Of a stretch of 64,000 nucleotides of DNA, positions 19,164-28,962 are shown piece after piece; position 1 is the first letter of the stretch; the number at the start of each line of letters is the position of its first letter. The position numbers and the translations under genes were made by a program. Below the pieces are notes generated by a model. It was not told the DNA's origin, did not search any database, and saw only the letters and a program-made list of their open reading frames with translations. Origin of the DNA: Hyphomicrobiales bacterium (GTDB lineage Bacteria > Pseudomonadota > Alphaproteobacteria > Rhizobiales > Rhizobiaceae); assembly GCA_900472395.1 (NCBI GenBank), contig UCHV01000018.1, positions 62,001-126,000 of the forward strand, given 5' to 3'.

Positions 19164-20915
19164 ATGTGGAGGATGATTCCGCTTCCCGGCAACGGGTGGC
19201 GGATCGTGCTCGTGGGAGTTTTTGTCTTGTCGACTCGCATCGCAGATCGCCGGGGATCATGGTCCGCCGGACTGCAACAGGCTCGCTACAGATTTTGTCT
19301 GGCGTGGCTGTCCTTACGCATGCCTTTGACAAGGCCATCCTTGCGGGTGCCTGATCGGTTGATCGTCGCTCCGACCGACCTGCGGGCAACCGATCCTTAT
19401 ATCGCTGAAGAGATTCTCGTAGGTCGTTTCCCACTGGCCGGGCGCGTTTTGTCTACAGACGGGGAATCGCCGTTCACGCTACAACTTCCATCGCGTGGTT
19501 TTGCCGAAAGGCTACATTCGTTCTCATGGTTACGCCATATCCGCACGGATAAGACGGATCCGGCCTGCGCCAATGCAAGAACGATCACCGCAAGCTGGAT
19601 TGCCCTTCACGGCAAGAGGATTTCTGGAATTGCCTGGGAGCCACACGTCACGGCAGAAAGACTGATCGCGTGGCTTTCGCATTCAACCGTCTTGCTGCAG
19701 GGAAGCGATACCGTTTTTTATCGACGCTTCATGAAAAGCCTTGCCTATCAGGCGAAATATCTTCGAAAGATTGCAGACTATCTGCCGGAAACCGAGACAC
19801 GGTTGCGGTTGCAGATCGCGCTTGCCATGGCGGCAATCGCGATGCCTTCTTCTCCCGCCGCCGTTCGCCGTCAGGGTCTCAAGCTGGATCGCGAACTCGA
19901 GCGCCAGATTTTATCGGATGGCGGTCACGCCTCGCGCAATCCGCGGCTTGTTCTCGACCTGCTGCTGGACCTGCTGCCCTTGCGTCAGACCTATATCAAT
20001 CTCGGCCATGATATTCCCCAGAAGCTGATCCCGACGATCGACCGCATGTATCCGGCATTGCGATTCTTCCGGCATCAGGATGGCGATCTCGCGCTGTTCA
20101 ATGGTGCAAGCGCAACACCGGCGACCGAGCTTCTGTCCGTGCTTCGTTACGACGAAACCTCGGGTAAGCCTTTCAAGGCATTGCCCCATATTCACTATCA
20201 CCGGCTGGCGGCCGGCGACACGACCGTTATCGTCGATACGGGGTCACCGGAGACCGATCAGGCAGCCCACGCGGCGCATGCGGGCTGCCTCGCCTTCGAA
20301 ATGTCTGCCGGTCGGCATCGTTACATCATCAACGCCGGCATGCCGAAATTTGCAGGCCGCAGTTACCGCATGCTGGCCCGCGCCACTGCAACCCATTCGA
20401 CCGTGACTTTGAGCGAAACCTCATCGTCAAAACTCTCCAAGTCACCCTTTGGCCTGTCGGTCATGGAGCCGTTCAACGTCACCCAGTGCGAGCGTTCCGA
20501 CGATGCGCAGGGCAATGACTGGCTGAGCGCTACCCATGACGGATACCTGACGCAGTTCGGTTATCTGCATTCGCGTGAAGTCGGCATGAATGTCAAAGGC
20601 TCGAAGATCAAGGGGCATGACCGTTTTCATTTGCCGGACGGCGCGACGCGGGGTGCGAATAAGGAACTGGTTGCGGTTGCCCGTTTCCATATTCATCCGT
20701 CGATTTCATTGTCGCGCATCGATGGGGAAACGATCTTGATGGATGCGCCGGACGGTGACGCATGGCTGTTTACAGCACCGGGTCTGGCGGTCGAAATCGA
20801 GGAGGACATCTTCTTTGCCGATGTCTCTGGTGTGCGTGAGACGGAGCAATTGACTATCACCTTCACGCTGCCGATGGTGAGCGAAATTCGATGGATGCTG
20901 AAACGATCGGAATAG
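19164..20915 (+). CDS. Heparinase II/III-family protein
   Basis: A 583-residue protein with the alpha-helical toroid and C-terminal beta-sandwich layout of heparinase II/III-like polysaccharide lyases. The recognisable core includes NPRLVLDLLLDLLPLRQTYI, PALRFFRHQDGDLALFNGAS and the region around HAGCLAFEMSAGRHRYIIN. The gene is usually found between rsmB and purH in Rhizobiaceae; its substrate is unknown and an envelope or exported glycan is the natural guess. The N-terminus is uncertain: ATG 19164 and ATG 19173 are both possible. No clear signal peptide is present. Confidence 0.85.
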   Translation: MWRMIPLPGNGWRIVLVGVFVLSTRIADRRGSWSAGLQQARYRFCLAWLSLRMPLTRPSLRVPDRLIVAPTDLRATDPYIAEEILVGRFPLAGRVLSTDGESPFTLQLPSRGFAERLHSFSWLRHIRTDKTDPACANARTITASWIALHGKRISGIAWEPHVTAERLIAWLSHSTVLLQGSDTVFYRRFMKSLAYQAKYLRKIADYLPETETRLRLQIALAMAAIAMPSSPAAVRRQGLKLDRELERQILSDGGHASRNPRLVLDLLLDLLPLRQTYINLGHDIPQKLIPTIDRMYPALRFFRHQDGDLALFNGASATPATELLSVLRYDETSGKPFKALPHIHYHRLAAGDTTVIVDTGSPETDQAAHAAHAGCLAFEMSAGRHRYIINAGMPKFAGRSYRMLARATATHSTVTLSETSSSKLSKSPFGLSVMEPFNVTQCERSDDAQGNDWLSATHDGYLTQFGYLHSREVGMNVKGSKIKGHDRFHLPDGATRGANKELVAVARFHIHPSISLSRIDGETILMDAPDGDAWLFTAPGLAVEIEEDIFFADVSGVRETEQLTITFTLPMVSEIRWMLKRSE

Positions 20916-20961
20916 TGCGGTTTCCTCGGCGTGAAACCTGTGCTAACGCGACGCCTTGAGG

Positions 20962-20983
20962 GCGCCCGATCGTCTGCGGGCGC
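20962..20983 (+). promoter_or_regulatory. Hairpin in the purH leader
   Basis: GCGCCCG and CGGGCGC form a perfect 7-bp stem with an 8-base loop ending 20 bases before the purH ATG, just ahead of its GGAG ribosome binding site. It could terminate transcription after the heparinase-like gene or influence purH translation. I could not match it to a known purine riboswitch. Confidence 0.45.
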
Positions 20984-21002
20984 GACCAGATGGAGAAGCC
21001 CG

Positions 21003-22619
21003 ATGGCCGTCGTGTCCAAAAAAATCCCCGCTCCCGACAAGGTGAAAATCCGTACCGCGCTTCTGTCGGTATCGGACAAGACCGGTATCATCGAGCTTGC
21101 ACAGGCACTGGCGGAACAAGGTGTTCGCCTCCTGTCGACCGGCGGCACGCACAAGGCAATCGCTGCGGCGGGCCTTGCTGTCACCGACGTTTCGGAAGTC
21201 ACGGGTTTCCCGGAAATCATGGATGGTCGCGTCAAGACGCTGCATCCGGGCGTACATGGCGGGCTTCTCGCCATTCGCGATGATGAAGATCATGTTGCTG
21301 CCATGAAGGAACACGGCATTGACGGCATCGATCTGGCCGTCATCAACCTCTATCCGTTCGAAGAAGTCCGCGCTGCCGGTGGTGATTACCCGACCACGGT
21401 GGAAAACATCGATATTGGCGGTCCAGCCATGATCCGCGCTTCCGCCAAGAACCACGCCTATGTCGCCATCGTCACCGACCCGTCGGATTATCCGGCGCTG
21501 ATCGAAGCACTGCGGACGAACGAAGGCCAGACGGCCTATGCTTTCCGTCAGAAGTTGGCAGCAAAGGCTTATGCCCGCACCGCAGCCTATGATACCGCGA
21601 TCTCCAACTGGTTTGCCGAAGCGCTCGATATTGAAATTCCGCGCTACCGCACGATCGGTGGCGTTTTGAAGGAAGAGATGCGTTACGGCGAAAACCCGCA
21701 TCAGAGCGCCGGCTTTTACGTGACGGGCGACAACCGTCCAGGTGTTGCCACGGCCACGCTGCTGCAGGGAAAACAGCTTTCCTACAACAACATCAACGAC
21801 ACGGACGGTGCTTTCGAGCTGATAGGCGAGTTTACCGCCGACAAGGGTCCGGCTTGCGCCATCATCAAGCATGCCAATCCTTGCGGCGTCGCAACCGGTC
21901 CGACGTTGAAGGATGCCTATCTGCGGGCGCTGGCCTGCGATAGCACCTCCGCTTTTGGTGGCATCATTGCGTTTAACCAGTTGCTGGACGGCGAGACTGC
22001 AGAAGAGATCGTCAAGCTGTTCACCGAGGTCATTATCGCACCGGAAGTGTCGGAAGACGCAAAGGCAATCATCGCCAAGAAGCCGAACCTGCGCCTTCTG
22101 GTCACCGGCGGCTTGCCGGACCCGCGCTCGCGCGGCATCACGGCAAAGACCGTTGCCGGCGGACTGCTGGTTCAGACGCGTGACAACGGTATGATCGAGG
22201 ATCTCGATCTGCGTGTGGTCACCAAGCGCGCACCGACGCCGACCGAACTGGAAGACCTCAAGTTTGCCTATAAGGTCGCCAAGCACGTCAAGTCGAACGC
22301 CATCGTTTACGCCAAGCAAGGCCAGACGGCCGGTATCGGTGCCGGCCAGATGAGCCGTATCGATTCCGCCCGCATCGCCGGCCTCAAGGCTGAAGAAGCT
22401 GCCCGGGCAATGGGCTGGGCAGAACCGATGACCAAGGGTTCGGCCGTTGCATCGGAAGCGTTTTTCCCCTTCGCAGATGGCCTTCTCTCGGCGATCTCTG
22501 CCGGTGCAACTGCTGTCATCCAGCCGGGTGGCTCGATGCGTGACGCGGAGGTCATTGCCGCGGCTGATGAGCATGGAGTGGCCATGGTGTTTACCGGCAT
22601 GCGCCACTTCCGGCACTAA
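21003..22619 (+). CDS. purH: Bifunctional AICAR transformylase / IMP cyclohydrolase
   Basis: A 538-residue PurH catalysing the last two steps of IMP synthesis. The N-terminal IMP cyclohydrolase domain is seen in [15 protein letters not shown] and STGGTHKAI, and the C-terminal AICAR transformylase domain in [14 protein letters not shown], the catalytic KHANPCGVA and FPFADGL. The ATG at 21003 follows GGAG. It is convergent with the MFS gene, only nine bases apart, with no obvious terminator between them. Confidence 0.97.
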   Translation: MAVVSKKIPAPDKVKIRTALLSVSDKTGIIELAQALAEQGVRLLSTGGTHKAIAAAGLAVTDVSEVTGFPEIMDGRVKTLHPGVHGGLLAIRDDEDHVAAMKEHGIDGIDLAVINLYPFEEVRAAGGDYPTTVENIDIGGPAMIRASAKNHAYVAIVTDPSDYPALIEALRTNEGQTAYAFRQKLAAKAYARTAAYDTAISNWFAEALDIEIPRYRTIGGVLKEEMRYGENPHQSAGFYVTGDNRPGVATATLLQGKQLSYNNINDTDGAFELIGEFTADKGPACAIIKHANPCGVATGPTLKDAYLRALACDSTSAFGGIIAFNQLLDGETAEEIVKLFTEVIIAPEVSEDAKAIIAKKPNLRLLVTGGLPDPRSRGITAKTVAGGLLVQTRDNGMIEDLDLRVVTKRAPTPTELEDLKFAYKVAKHVKSNAIVYAKQGQTAGIGAGQMSRIDSARIAGLKAEEAARAMGWAEPMTKGSAVASEAFFPFADGLLSAISAGATAVIQPGGSMRDAEVIAAADEHGVAMVFTGMRHFRH

Positions 22620-22628
22620 GATCGGAAT

Positions 22629-24044
22629 TTACTGAGCCGGATTTTCTTCCGGCCTTCTGGTCGGCTCGGGTGTTGTAACCAGCAATATCAGGCCGGCCAG
22701 CAGAAAGATGACCAATGTCGCCATGCCGACATGGGCAGAGCCCGTGGCATAGGTGGCGATGGAGAAAAACAGCGTGGCGAGAAAACTCGTCGCCCGGCCT
22801 GACAGGGCGTAGATGCCAAAATAGCGGCCGGCCTCCGCCAGACTGACACTGCGCGCCATATAGGACCGCGAGGATGCCTGGACTGGGCCGAAAGCGGTGC
22901 CGATCAGCAAGCCGAACAGGATATAGGCTTTTTCTGCGGCTGTGCCGAACAGGTCGCCGTTATCTTCCGTCGATAGCGAGACAAGGCCGAAAAATACACT
23001 TCCAGGGTTTGTGGATATGATGCCCGCCGTTGCGACCAGCAACAGAGCGAGGCTGATAATGACGACCTTCCTCGATCCGAGGAAACGATCGATCCATCCG
23101 GCTGCGATACAGCTGAAAACGGCAACGATATTCAGAATGATGCCATAGATACCGATTTCGATCGTCGCCCAACCGAACATGCCGGCTGCAAAAGCCCCCC
23201 CGAGGATCAGCAGGCCATTGACGCCATCCTGATAGAGCATGCGGGCAATCAGAAAGCGCAGCAGATGCGGGCGGTGCTTCAGTTCACCGATCGTACCGCG
23301 CAATTCGGCAAGGCCGGACGAAACTGCCTTGCGTAGCGGCAGGCCCTTTGCCGCATCAGGTGTGAACAGAAACATCGGCAAAATGAAAACGAGATACCAC
23401 AAGGCCGATATGGGGCCGGTCACGCGCGCATCCTCGCCAGTCGCCGGGTTTAGCCCGAAAAGCGGCTCTGCGCCGATGATCGTCAATCCGTCGCTTGGGC
23501 TGCCCGCAAGAAGTGCCACGACAAGGATCAGCACCAGCATGCCGCCCAGATAGCCAAGACCCCAAGCGATATTGGAAATTCGTCCGACGTCCTTTTCGCT
23601 GACCAGCCGCGGCATCATGGAGTCATTGAAAACGATTGAGAACTCCGCAGCGAGCGAAGCCAGAACCATGAAAAGCAGCGGCCAGATGATCGAAGATCCG
23701 GGAGCCGCAAACCACAACATCGCCAGGCTTATGATCTTGATGACCGCGAAAAAAGCGATCCATGGCTTTCTTGAGCCGGATTCATCGGCGATTGCCCCGA
23801 GCACGGGGGATAGAATTGCAATCAATAATGACGAAACGGTCGCCATGTTGCTCCAGGCAGCCTGGGCGGCTACCGGATCGTCGGTCATTCGGGCCACAAA
23901 ATAGGGCCCGAAAATGAAGGTTGTGACAACGGTGAAAAAAGGCTGGGCCGCCCAGTCGAACAACATCCAGCCCCAGATGCCAAGGCGCGATGTCCCTGGC
24001 TCCGGGTTTGAAGGTGCGATCGATCCGGGCGCAGTTCCCATCAT
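22629..24044 (-). CDS. MFS transporter, UMF1/Atg22-like family
   Basis: A 471-residue protein with about twelve hydrophobic segments. The opening GWMLFDWAAQPFFTVVTTFIFGPYF and the loop GAIADESGSRKPWIAFF fit the UMF1/Atg22-like branch of the major facilitator superfamily. The substrate is unknown; the family name comes from vacuolar amino-acid efflux in yeast. It starts five bases after the glutamate dehydrogenase stop, so the two genes form an operon, which makes an amino-acid-related role reasonable but unproven. Confidence 0.82.
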   Translation of the reverse strand: MMGTAPGSIAPSNPEPGTSRLGIWGWMLFDWAAQPFFTVVTTFIFGPYFVARMTDDPVAAQAAWSNMATVSSLLIAILSPVLGAIADESGSRKPWIAFFAVIKIISLAMLWFAAPGSSIIWPLLFMVLASLAAEFSIVFNDSMMPRLVSEKDVGRISNIAWGLGYLGGMLVLILVVALLAGSPSDGLTIIGAEPLFGLNPATGEDARVTGPISALWYLVFILPMFLFTPDAAKGLPLRKAVSSGLAELRGTIGELKHRPHLLRFLIARMLYQDGVNGLLILGGAFAAGMFGWATIEIGIYGIILNIVAVFSCIAAGWIDRFLGSRKVVIISLALLLVATAGIISTNPGSVFFGLVSLSTEDNGDLFGTAAEKAYILFGLLIGTAFGPVQASSRSYMARSVSLAEAGRYFGIYALSGRATSFLATLFFSIATYATGSAHVGMATLVIFLLAGLILLVTTPEPTRRPEENPAQ

Positions 24045-24049
24045 TCGTC

Positions 24050-27000
24050 CTATTGGGCGCTGCGATGGGCGAGGTCGCCCAGCAGACCGGCAGCCACCGT
24101 TACTTTCGCCAAGGTCACATCCGCCCCGTCGCTCAGTGCAATCAATTCACCGCTGACGCGGTTCACGCGCTGGCGGTCACCGGCATACCAGGCCTCGACC
24201 GGTTTCTTGTCGCGAGAATGTGCGGACAAGGCGGCGATGACGATATCCCGCCTTGCAACGGTAATCTGTTGCAGGCTTCGCGTCAGAGCAAGGCTTTCAT
24301 AGTGATCGCTGGTTGGAACCCGTTCGCCTGCTTCCAGCAGTCGTGTGATCCGGAAGATGTCGCTCACGGCAAAATAGGCTTCCGTTGCGCGGGCCAGCGG
24401 TTCACCCGTGCGCTCGGCCACCAGCATGATTTCAGGTGCCAGTACCAAGGTGGGCAATACGCGCAGTTTTTCCGCCAGTTCATGTGAGATGCCGGAGGCT
24501 TCAAGCTCGGCATCCGAGGGAGCGTCTTTCACCGAATTGCGCATGCCCTTGATAGCGGTCGCCAATCGTCGGCTTGCCGTTTCGAGTGAGCCATCCGCTG
24601 TTTTGGTCTGGAGAATCAAGCGCGTTGCATCGGCAAAGATATCTTCGACACGAGCGTAGATCATGTTTTGCGTGGCGCCAGGAAGGTCGTTGTCGAGCGC
24701 ATCGATCTCGGCCCACAACTGAGAAAGACCAAAGGCCTCACGCGCCAGGAAGGCGGCCTTGACCACATCCGCCGGAGTGCAGCCGGTGATATCCACCATC
24801 TGCTGTACAAAGCCCGGTCCGCCACGATTGATCGTCTCGTTGGCAAGCAGTGTCGCAATGATTTCACGATGCAGGCGGTGGCCGGCGATATCGGCGGCAT
24901 AGCCCTTTTTCATGCCGGCCGGGAAATAGTCGGCAAGCGTGGAGCCCATATAGGCGTCGTCCGGCAGGCTGCTTTCCAGAATATCGTCGAAGAGAACAAT
25001 CTTGGCGTAGGAGAGCAGCACACCGATTTCCGGGCGTGTCAGCGGCTTGCCTGCAATATAGCGGTCGGCCATGGTGGCATCGTCGGGAAGGGTTTCAACC
25101 TTACGGTTCAGTTGACCACGGGATTCGAGTACGGACATCAGCCGCGACAGAACTTCGCGGTCGCGAAGACCCTTGCGCTCGGAAAGCGAGATCGCCAGCG
25201 ATTGAAGGTAATTGTTGCGCAGGACAAGCGCTGCGACCTCTTCGGTCATGGAAGTCAGCAGGCGATTGCGCTTCTCGCGCGGCAAACGGCCTTCCTTCAT
25301 GGCGGGGCTCAGTGCGATCTTGATATTGACCTCGACGTCGGAGGAGTTGACGCCCGCCGAGTTGTCGATCGCATCCGAATTGCAGCGGCCACCGGTCAAT
25401 GCGTAAGCAATACGGCCCTTCTGGGTAACCCCCAGATTGGCGCCTTCGCCGATAACCTTTGCACGCAGTTCACCGGCCGTCACGCGGATCGGATCATTGG
25501 CGCGGTCGCCGACTTCTGCGTCAGTCTCCGATGCCGCCTTGATATACGTACCGATTCCGCCGAACCACAAAAGATCGACCGGGCTTTTCAGGATTGCTGT
25601 CAGGATTTCAAAAGGTGTGGCTGTGGTCTTGCCGATATCGATCGCGGCTGCCGCTTCCGGTGTCAGTTTTACTGATTTTTCCGAGCGCGAGATGATCATC
25701 GCACCCTTGGAAAGGACTGAGCGGTCGTAATCCTGCCAGCTCGAGCGTGGCAAGGCGAACATGCGCTCGCGCTCGGCAAAGCTTCTGGCGGTGTCCGGAT
25801 CGGGATCGATGAAGATGTCGCGGTGGTCGAAAGCGGCAATCAGACGGATTTCCCGCGACAGCAGCATGCCGTTGCCGAACACGTCACCCGACATGTCGCC
25901 GACACCGGCAACCGTGAACGGCGTTGTCTGGATATCGATATCCTGTTCACGGAAATGCCGTTTCACCGTTTCCCAGGCGCCGCGAGCAGTGATGCCCATC
26001 TTCTTGTGGTCGTAACCGGCCGAGCCACCGGAGGCGAAGGCGTCATCCAGCCAGAAGCCCGCTTCCTGGGCAAGACCGTTGGCGGTATCCGAGAAGGTCG
26101 CTGTACCCTTGTCGGCGGCGACAACGAAATACGGGTCGTCGTCGTCGACGCGCACCGTATTTTTCGGCGCCACCACTTCACCGTCGATGATATTGTCGGT
26201 GATCGACAGCAGCGTGCGGATATAGGTCATGTAGGCGGCACGGCCGGCGGCGAAAATTTCGTCGCGTGTGCCACCGACCGGCAGCTTTTTCGGGAAGAAG
26301 CCGCCCTTGGCGCCGACCGGCACGATGACCGCATTCTTCACTTGCTGCGCCTTTACGAGACCCAGTACTTCCGTGCGGTAGTCTTCGCCACGATCCGACC
26401 AGCGCAGGCCACCACGAGCGACCTTGCCGAAACGGAGATGAACGCCTTCAACCTCGGTACCGTATACGAACATTTCGCGGAAGGGGCGCGGCTCCGGCAG
26501 GTTGTCGAGAAGCTTCGGATCGAGCTTGAAGGCCAGCATGGCATTCGGTTTGCCGTCGTCTCCGCGCTGGAAATAGTTCGTGCGGAGCGTCGAATCGATG
26601 ACGTTGACGTAACGGCGAAGCGTGCGGTCATCATCGAGGTTCGGCACGTCGGCCAACGCCGTTTCGATTTCGGCATGGCGTTCGGACAGTTTTCTGTCGC
26701 GCTTCTTTTCGCTCAGCTTCGGATCGAAACCGTCATGGAAGAGCTTCAAGAGATCGGTGGCGATTTTCGGATAACGTGCCAGTGTATCGGCGATGTGGTT
26801 TTGCGAATAAACGATGCCGGTCTGGCGCAGGTAACGGGCATAAGCCCGCAATACCGTCACCTCGCGGGCCGAAACACCGCAAAGCAAAACCAGCTTGTTG
26901 AAGCTGTCATTGTCGATCAGGCCGAAATAAGCATCGAGAAATGCCTCTTCCAGCTGCTGCGACTGACGGTCGAAATCGATGTCGTGGCCGCCGTCGATCC

Positions 27001-28789
27001 GCAATTCCATGTCATGAAGGACGACAAGCGTCCTTGTGCCATGGTTTTCGACTTCAAGTTCAAATGTCTGTTCACTCAGGACCTGGAAACCGAGGTTTTC
27101 GAGAAGCGGTACGCGTCGCGACAGCGAAAGCTGTCCGGCCTGATGGAAGATCTTCAACGAGATCACCGTGTCATCGTCGGTGCCGTTGCGGTAGAACTCG
27201 ATACGGATCGGCTCGCCGCTGGCGCAGGCGTTGATGTCGTTCAGATCGCCAAAGACGTCTTCCGGTGTAAAGGCTTCCTGATAGGCCTGGGTGGTGTGCA
27301 GAGTGGCCTGATGAGGACCGGCAAGTGCCGCGAAACGTTCGCTCCAGGGCGTTGCGATATCGCGAATGGTGGCTTCCAGTTTCGGCTGCGGTACGCGTGG
27401 TGTCTTTCCGCTGGTGCGGCCGATGATGAAGTGGACGCGGGCAATACCCCCCTCCGGGAATGCCGGGTAATAAGCGGAGACATGTCCCTCGTAGACGGTT
27501 GAAAGGTAGTCTCCCACCTTTTCGCGAACGTATGAGTTGTAGTTTTCACGTGGAACATAAACGATCACCGATACGAAACGATCGAACTGATCGATGCGTG
27601 GAAGAACACGCACGCGTGGGCGCTCAGCCAGTTCCATGATCTGTTCGCAGAACTTGATCAGCACATCCGGATGGATCTGGAAAAGATCATCGCGCGGATA
27701 GGATTCGAGTGTGTTCTTCAGCATACGGCCGGAATGGCTCAGGCGGTCAAAGCCGAAATGTTCCTTGATACGTTTGGCCTTGGCGCGAACGAGCGGGATT
27801 TCGCTGACAGAGTGGGTGTAGGCGGTGGCCGTAAACAGCCCGACGACCCGCAGTTCGCCAATAACCTTGCCGCTTTCATCAAAACGTTTGATACCGACGT
27901 AATCCATATAGGCACGGCGATGGACAACGGATTTCACGTTGGCCTTGGTGACGATCAGAAAATCCGGTCCCTCAAGGAATTCAAGGATTTCCGGCGTCGT
28001 CATCACGGCATTCTTGCCCTGGCGCAACACAAGTACGTCGGGATCGGAAAGAATGCCGAGACCGCGCTCCGTGGCACGTTCGAAGCGGGCGTCGCTACCG
28101 CTGCCCGAATAGGTGTATTCCCGCATTCCGAGAAAAGTGAAGTTGTCGTCACGCAGCCATTCGAGGAATGCGAGGGCTTCGTCACGGTCGCTTTTCTTGC
28201 GTGATACGGCGGAAAGCTCGGTTATCGCGCTGTTCAGGCGAGACAGCATTGCCTGCCAGTCTTCAATTGCCAGATGAACCTGGCCGAGAACCTTGCGGAT
28301 ACGCTGTTCAAGATCGCTCGACTGCTCATCTGTCAGGAGAGAAACATGAATCTGGATCAAGCTGACCGTATGTTCGGGATCAGCGGGCGCCTCGCGCGGA
28401 TGGAAAGTGGGTTCCTTGCCGTCTTCGACATGCAGGATCGGATGAACGGCAAGTGTCAGATCGCGGATGCTGCCGGTGATCTCACCCATGACCGAATCAT
28501 AAAGGAAGGGCTGGTTGTGATCGACGATCGTCAACACCGACACGGGGATGCCCGAGGGTTCGACCCCGGGAACGGCCTCGATAAGGACATGAGCATTCTT
28601 GCGATCCCATGCAGCCAATGCCTTTCGCGCCTCTTCGGCAGAAAGGGCCAGCATTTCCGGCGTATAATGTGCGAGGTCGTCCTTGCTTGCCCGGCTGAAC
28701 AGAAGATGCGGATCAAGCGCATTCTTGGTGGCGATGCGCCGTGCGGCATCGATCTGCTTGTCTTTTTTCGGATTGCGCTTCGCGTCCAT
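24050..28789 (-). CDS. gdhB: Large NAD-specific glutamate dehydrogenase
   Basis: A 1579-residue enzyme of the L-GDH180 class, which oxidatively deaminates glutamate to 2-oxoglutarate and is used for catabolism. The N-terminal half holds ACT-like regulatory regions; the catalytic part has FGKVARGGLRWSDRGEDYRTE and the lysine block VIVPVGAKGGFFPKK near residue 780. ATG 28789 is preceded by a GAGAGGA site; an earlier start at 28807 is weaker. The length matches the family. It is divergent from pdxY, and the MFS gene follows five bases after it. The symbol gdhB is used loosely in the literature. Confidence 0.94.
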   Translation of the reverse strand: MDAKRNPKKDKQIDAARRIATKNALDPHLLFSRASKDDLAHYTPEMLALSAEEARKALAAWDRKNAHVLIEAVPGVEPSGIPVSVLTIVDHNQPFLYDSVMGEITGSIRDLTLAVHPILHVEDGKEPTFHPREAPADPEHTVSLIQIHVSLLTDEQSSDLEQRIRKVLGQVHLAIEDWQAMLSRLNSAITELSAVSRKKSDRDEALAFLEWLRDDNFTFLGMREYTYSGSGSDARFERATERGLGILSDPDVLVLRQGKNAVMTTPEILEFLEGPDFLIVTKANVKSVVHRRAYMDYVGIKRFDESGKVIGELRVVGLFTATAYTHSVSEIPLVRAKAKRIKEHFGFDRLSHSGRMLKNTLESYPRDDLFQIHPDVLIKFCEQIMELAERPRVRVLPRIDQFDRFVSVIVYVPRENYNSYVREKVGDYLSTVYEGHVSAYYPAFPEGGIARVHFIIGRTSGKTPRVPQPKLEATIRDIATPWSERFAALAGPHQATLHTTQAYQEAFTPEDVFGDLNDINACASGEPIRIEFYRNGTDDDTVISLKIFHQAGQLSLSRRVPLLENLGFQVLSEQTFELEVENHGTRTLVVLHDMELRIDGGHDIDFDRQSQQLEEAFLDAYFGLIDNDSFNKLVLLCGVSAREVTVLRAYARYLRQTGIVYSQNHIADTLARYPKIATDLLKLFHDGFDPKLSEKKRDRKLSERHAEIETALADVPNLDDDRTLRRYVNVIDSTLRTNYFQRGDDGKPNAMLAFKLDPKLLDNLPEPRPFREMFVYGTEVEGVHLRFGKVARGGLRWSDRGEDYRTEVLGLVKAQQVKNAVIVPVGAKGGFFPKKLPVGGTRDEIFAAGRAAYMTYIRTLLSITDNIIDGEVVAPKNTVRVDDDDPYFVVAADKGTATFSDTANGLAQEAGFWLDDAFASGGSAGYDHKKMGITARGAWETVKRHFREQDIDIQTTPFTVAGVGDMSGDVFGNGMLLSREIRLIAAFDHRDIFIDPDPDTARSFAERERMFALPRSSWQDYDRSVLSKGAMIISRSEKSVKLTPEAAAAIDIGKTTATPFEILTAILKSPVDLLWFGGIGTYIKAASETDAEVGDRANDPIRVTAGELRAKVIGEGANLGVTQKGRIAYALTGGRCNSDAIDNSAGVNSSDVEVNIKIALSPAMKEGRLPREKRNRLLTSMTEEVAALVLRNNYLQSLAISLSERKGLRDREVLSRLMSVLESRGQLNRKVETLPDDATMADRYIAGKPLTRPEIGVLLSYAKIVLFDDILESSLPDDAYMGSTLADYFPAGMKKGYAADIAGHRLHREIIATLLANETINRGGPGFVQQMVDITGCTPADVVKAAFLAREAFGLSQLWAEIDALDNDLPGATQNMIYARVEDIFADATRLILQTKTADGSLETASRRLATAIKGMRNSVKDAPSDAELEASGISHELAEKLRVLPTLVLAPEIMLVAERTGEPLARATEAYFAVSDIFRITRLLEAGERVPTSDHYESLALTRSLQQITVARRDIVIAALSAHSRDKKPVEAWYAGDRQRVNRVSGELIALSDGADVTLAKVTVAAGLLGDLAHRSAQ
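27542..27557. other. Near-consensus parS-like sequence inside gdhB
   Basis: GTTTTCACGTGGAACA matches 13 of 16 positions of the parS consensus, with the central CACGTG intact, 26 kb from the perfect site. Rhizobial chromosomes often carry several parS sites near the origin. It may be chance in coding sequence; three mismatches usually weaken ParB binding strongly. Confidence 0.25.
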
Positions 28790-28901
28790 GGGCAAGTCCT
28801 CTCCCAAATCACATTATGGCGTCCGTTGTGGTTCGAACCGAAGCGGACGAATAACTTATGTTAGCCGATTGCATCCCGGTTATTCCACCGATCAACGAAG
28901 A

Positions 28902-28938
28902 CTTGTTGACATAAAGCTCTGAAAAACTGATCAACAAG
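28902..28938. repeat. Inverted repeat in the gdhB-pdxY intergenic region
   Basis: CTTGTTGA and TCAACAAG form an 8-bp inverted repeat 21 bases apart, and a related ATCAAC half lies ten bases before the first arm. A TTGACA hexamer overlaps the left arm. The group is placed between divergent genes and could be an operator, but no regulator is identified. Confidence 0.35.
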
Positions 28939-28962
28939 CCCTCTGATCGAAAGTCTTTTCTC

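Noticed and set aside
17650-19434. 594-codon open frame on the minus strand across rsmB and the end of htpX
   Set aside because: It lies antisense to clearly conserved genes, has Arg/Cys-rich low-quality sequence and no family resemblance.
20916-21002. ZTP-type riboswitch before purH
   Set aside because: One hairpin is present but I could not find the conserved junction sequences of that class.
20943-22616. 557-codon minus-strand frame covering all of purH
   Set aside because: Shadow of purH; codon bias leaves the antisense frame open. No recognisable domain.
25823-27502. 559-codon plus-strand frame inside gdhB
   Set aside because: Antisense to the conserved glutamate dehydrogenase; no domain or start signal.
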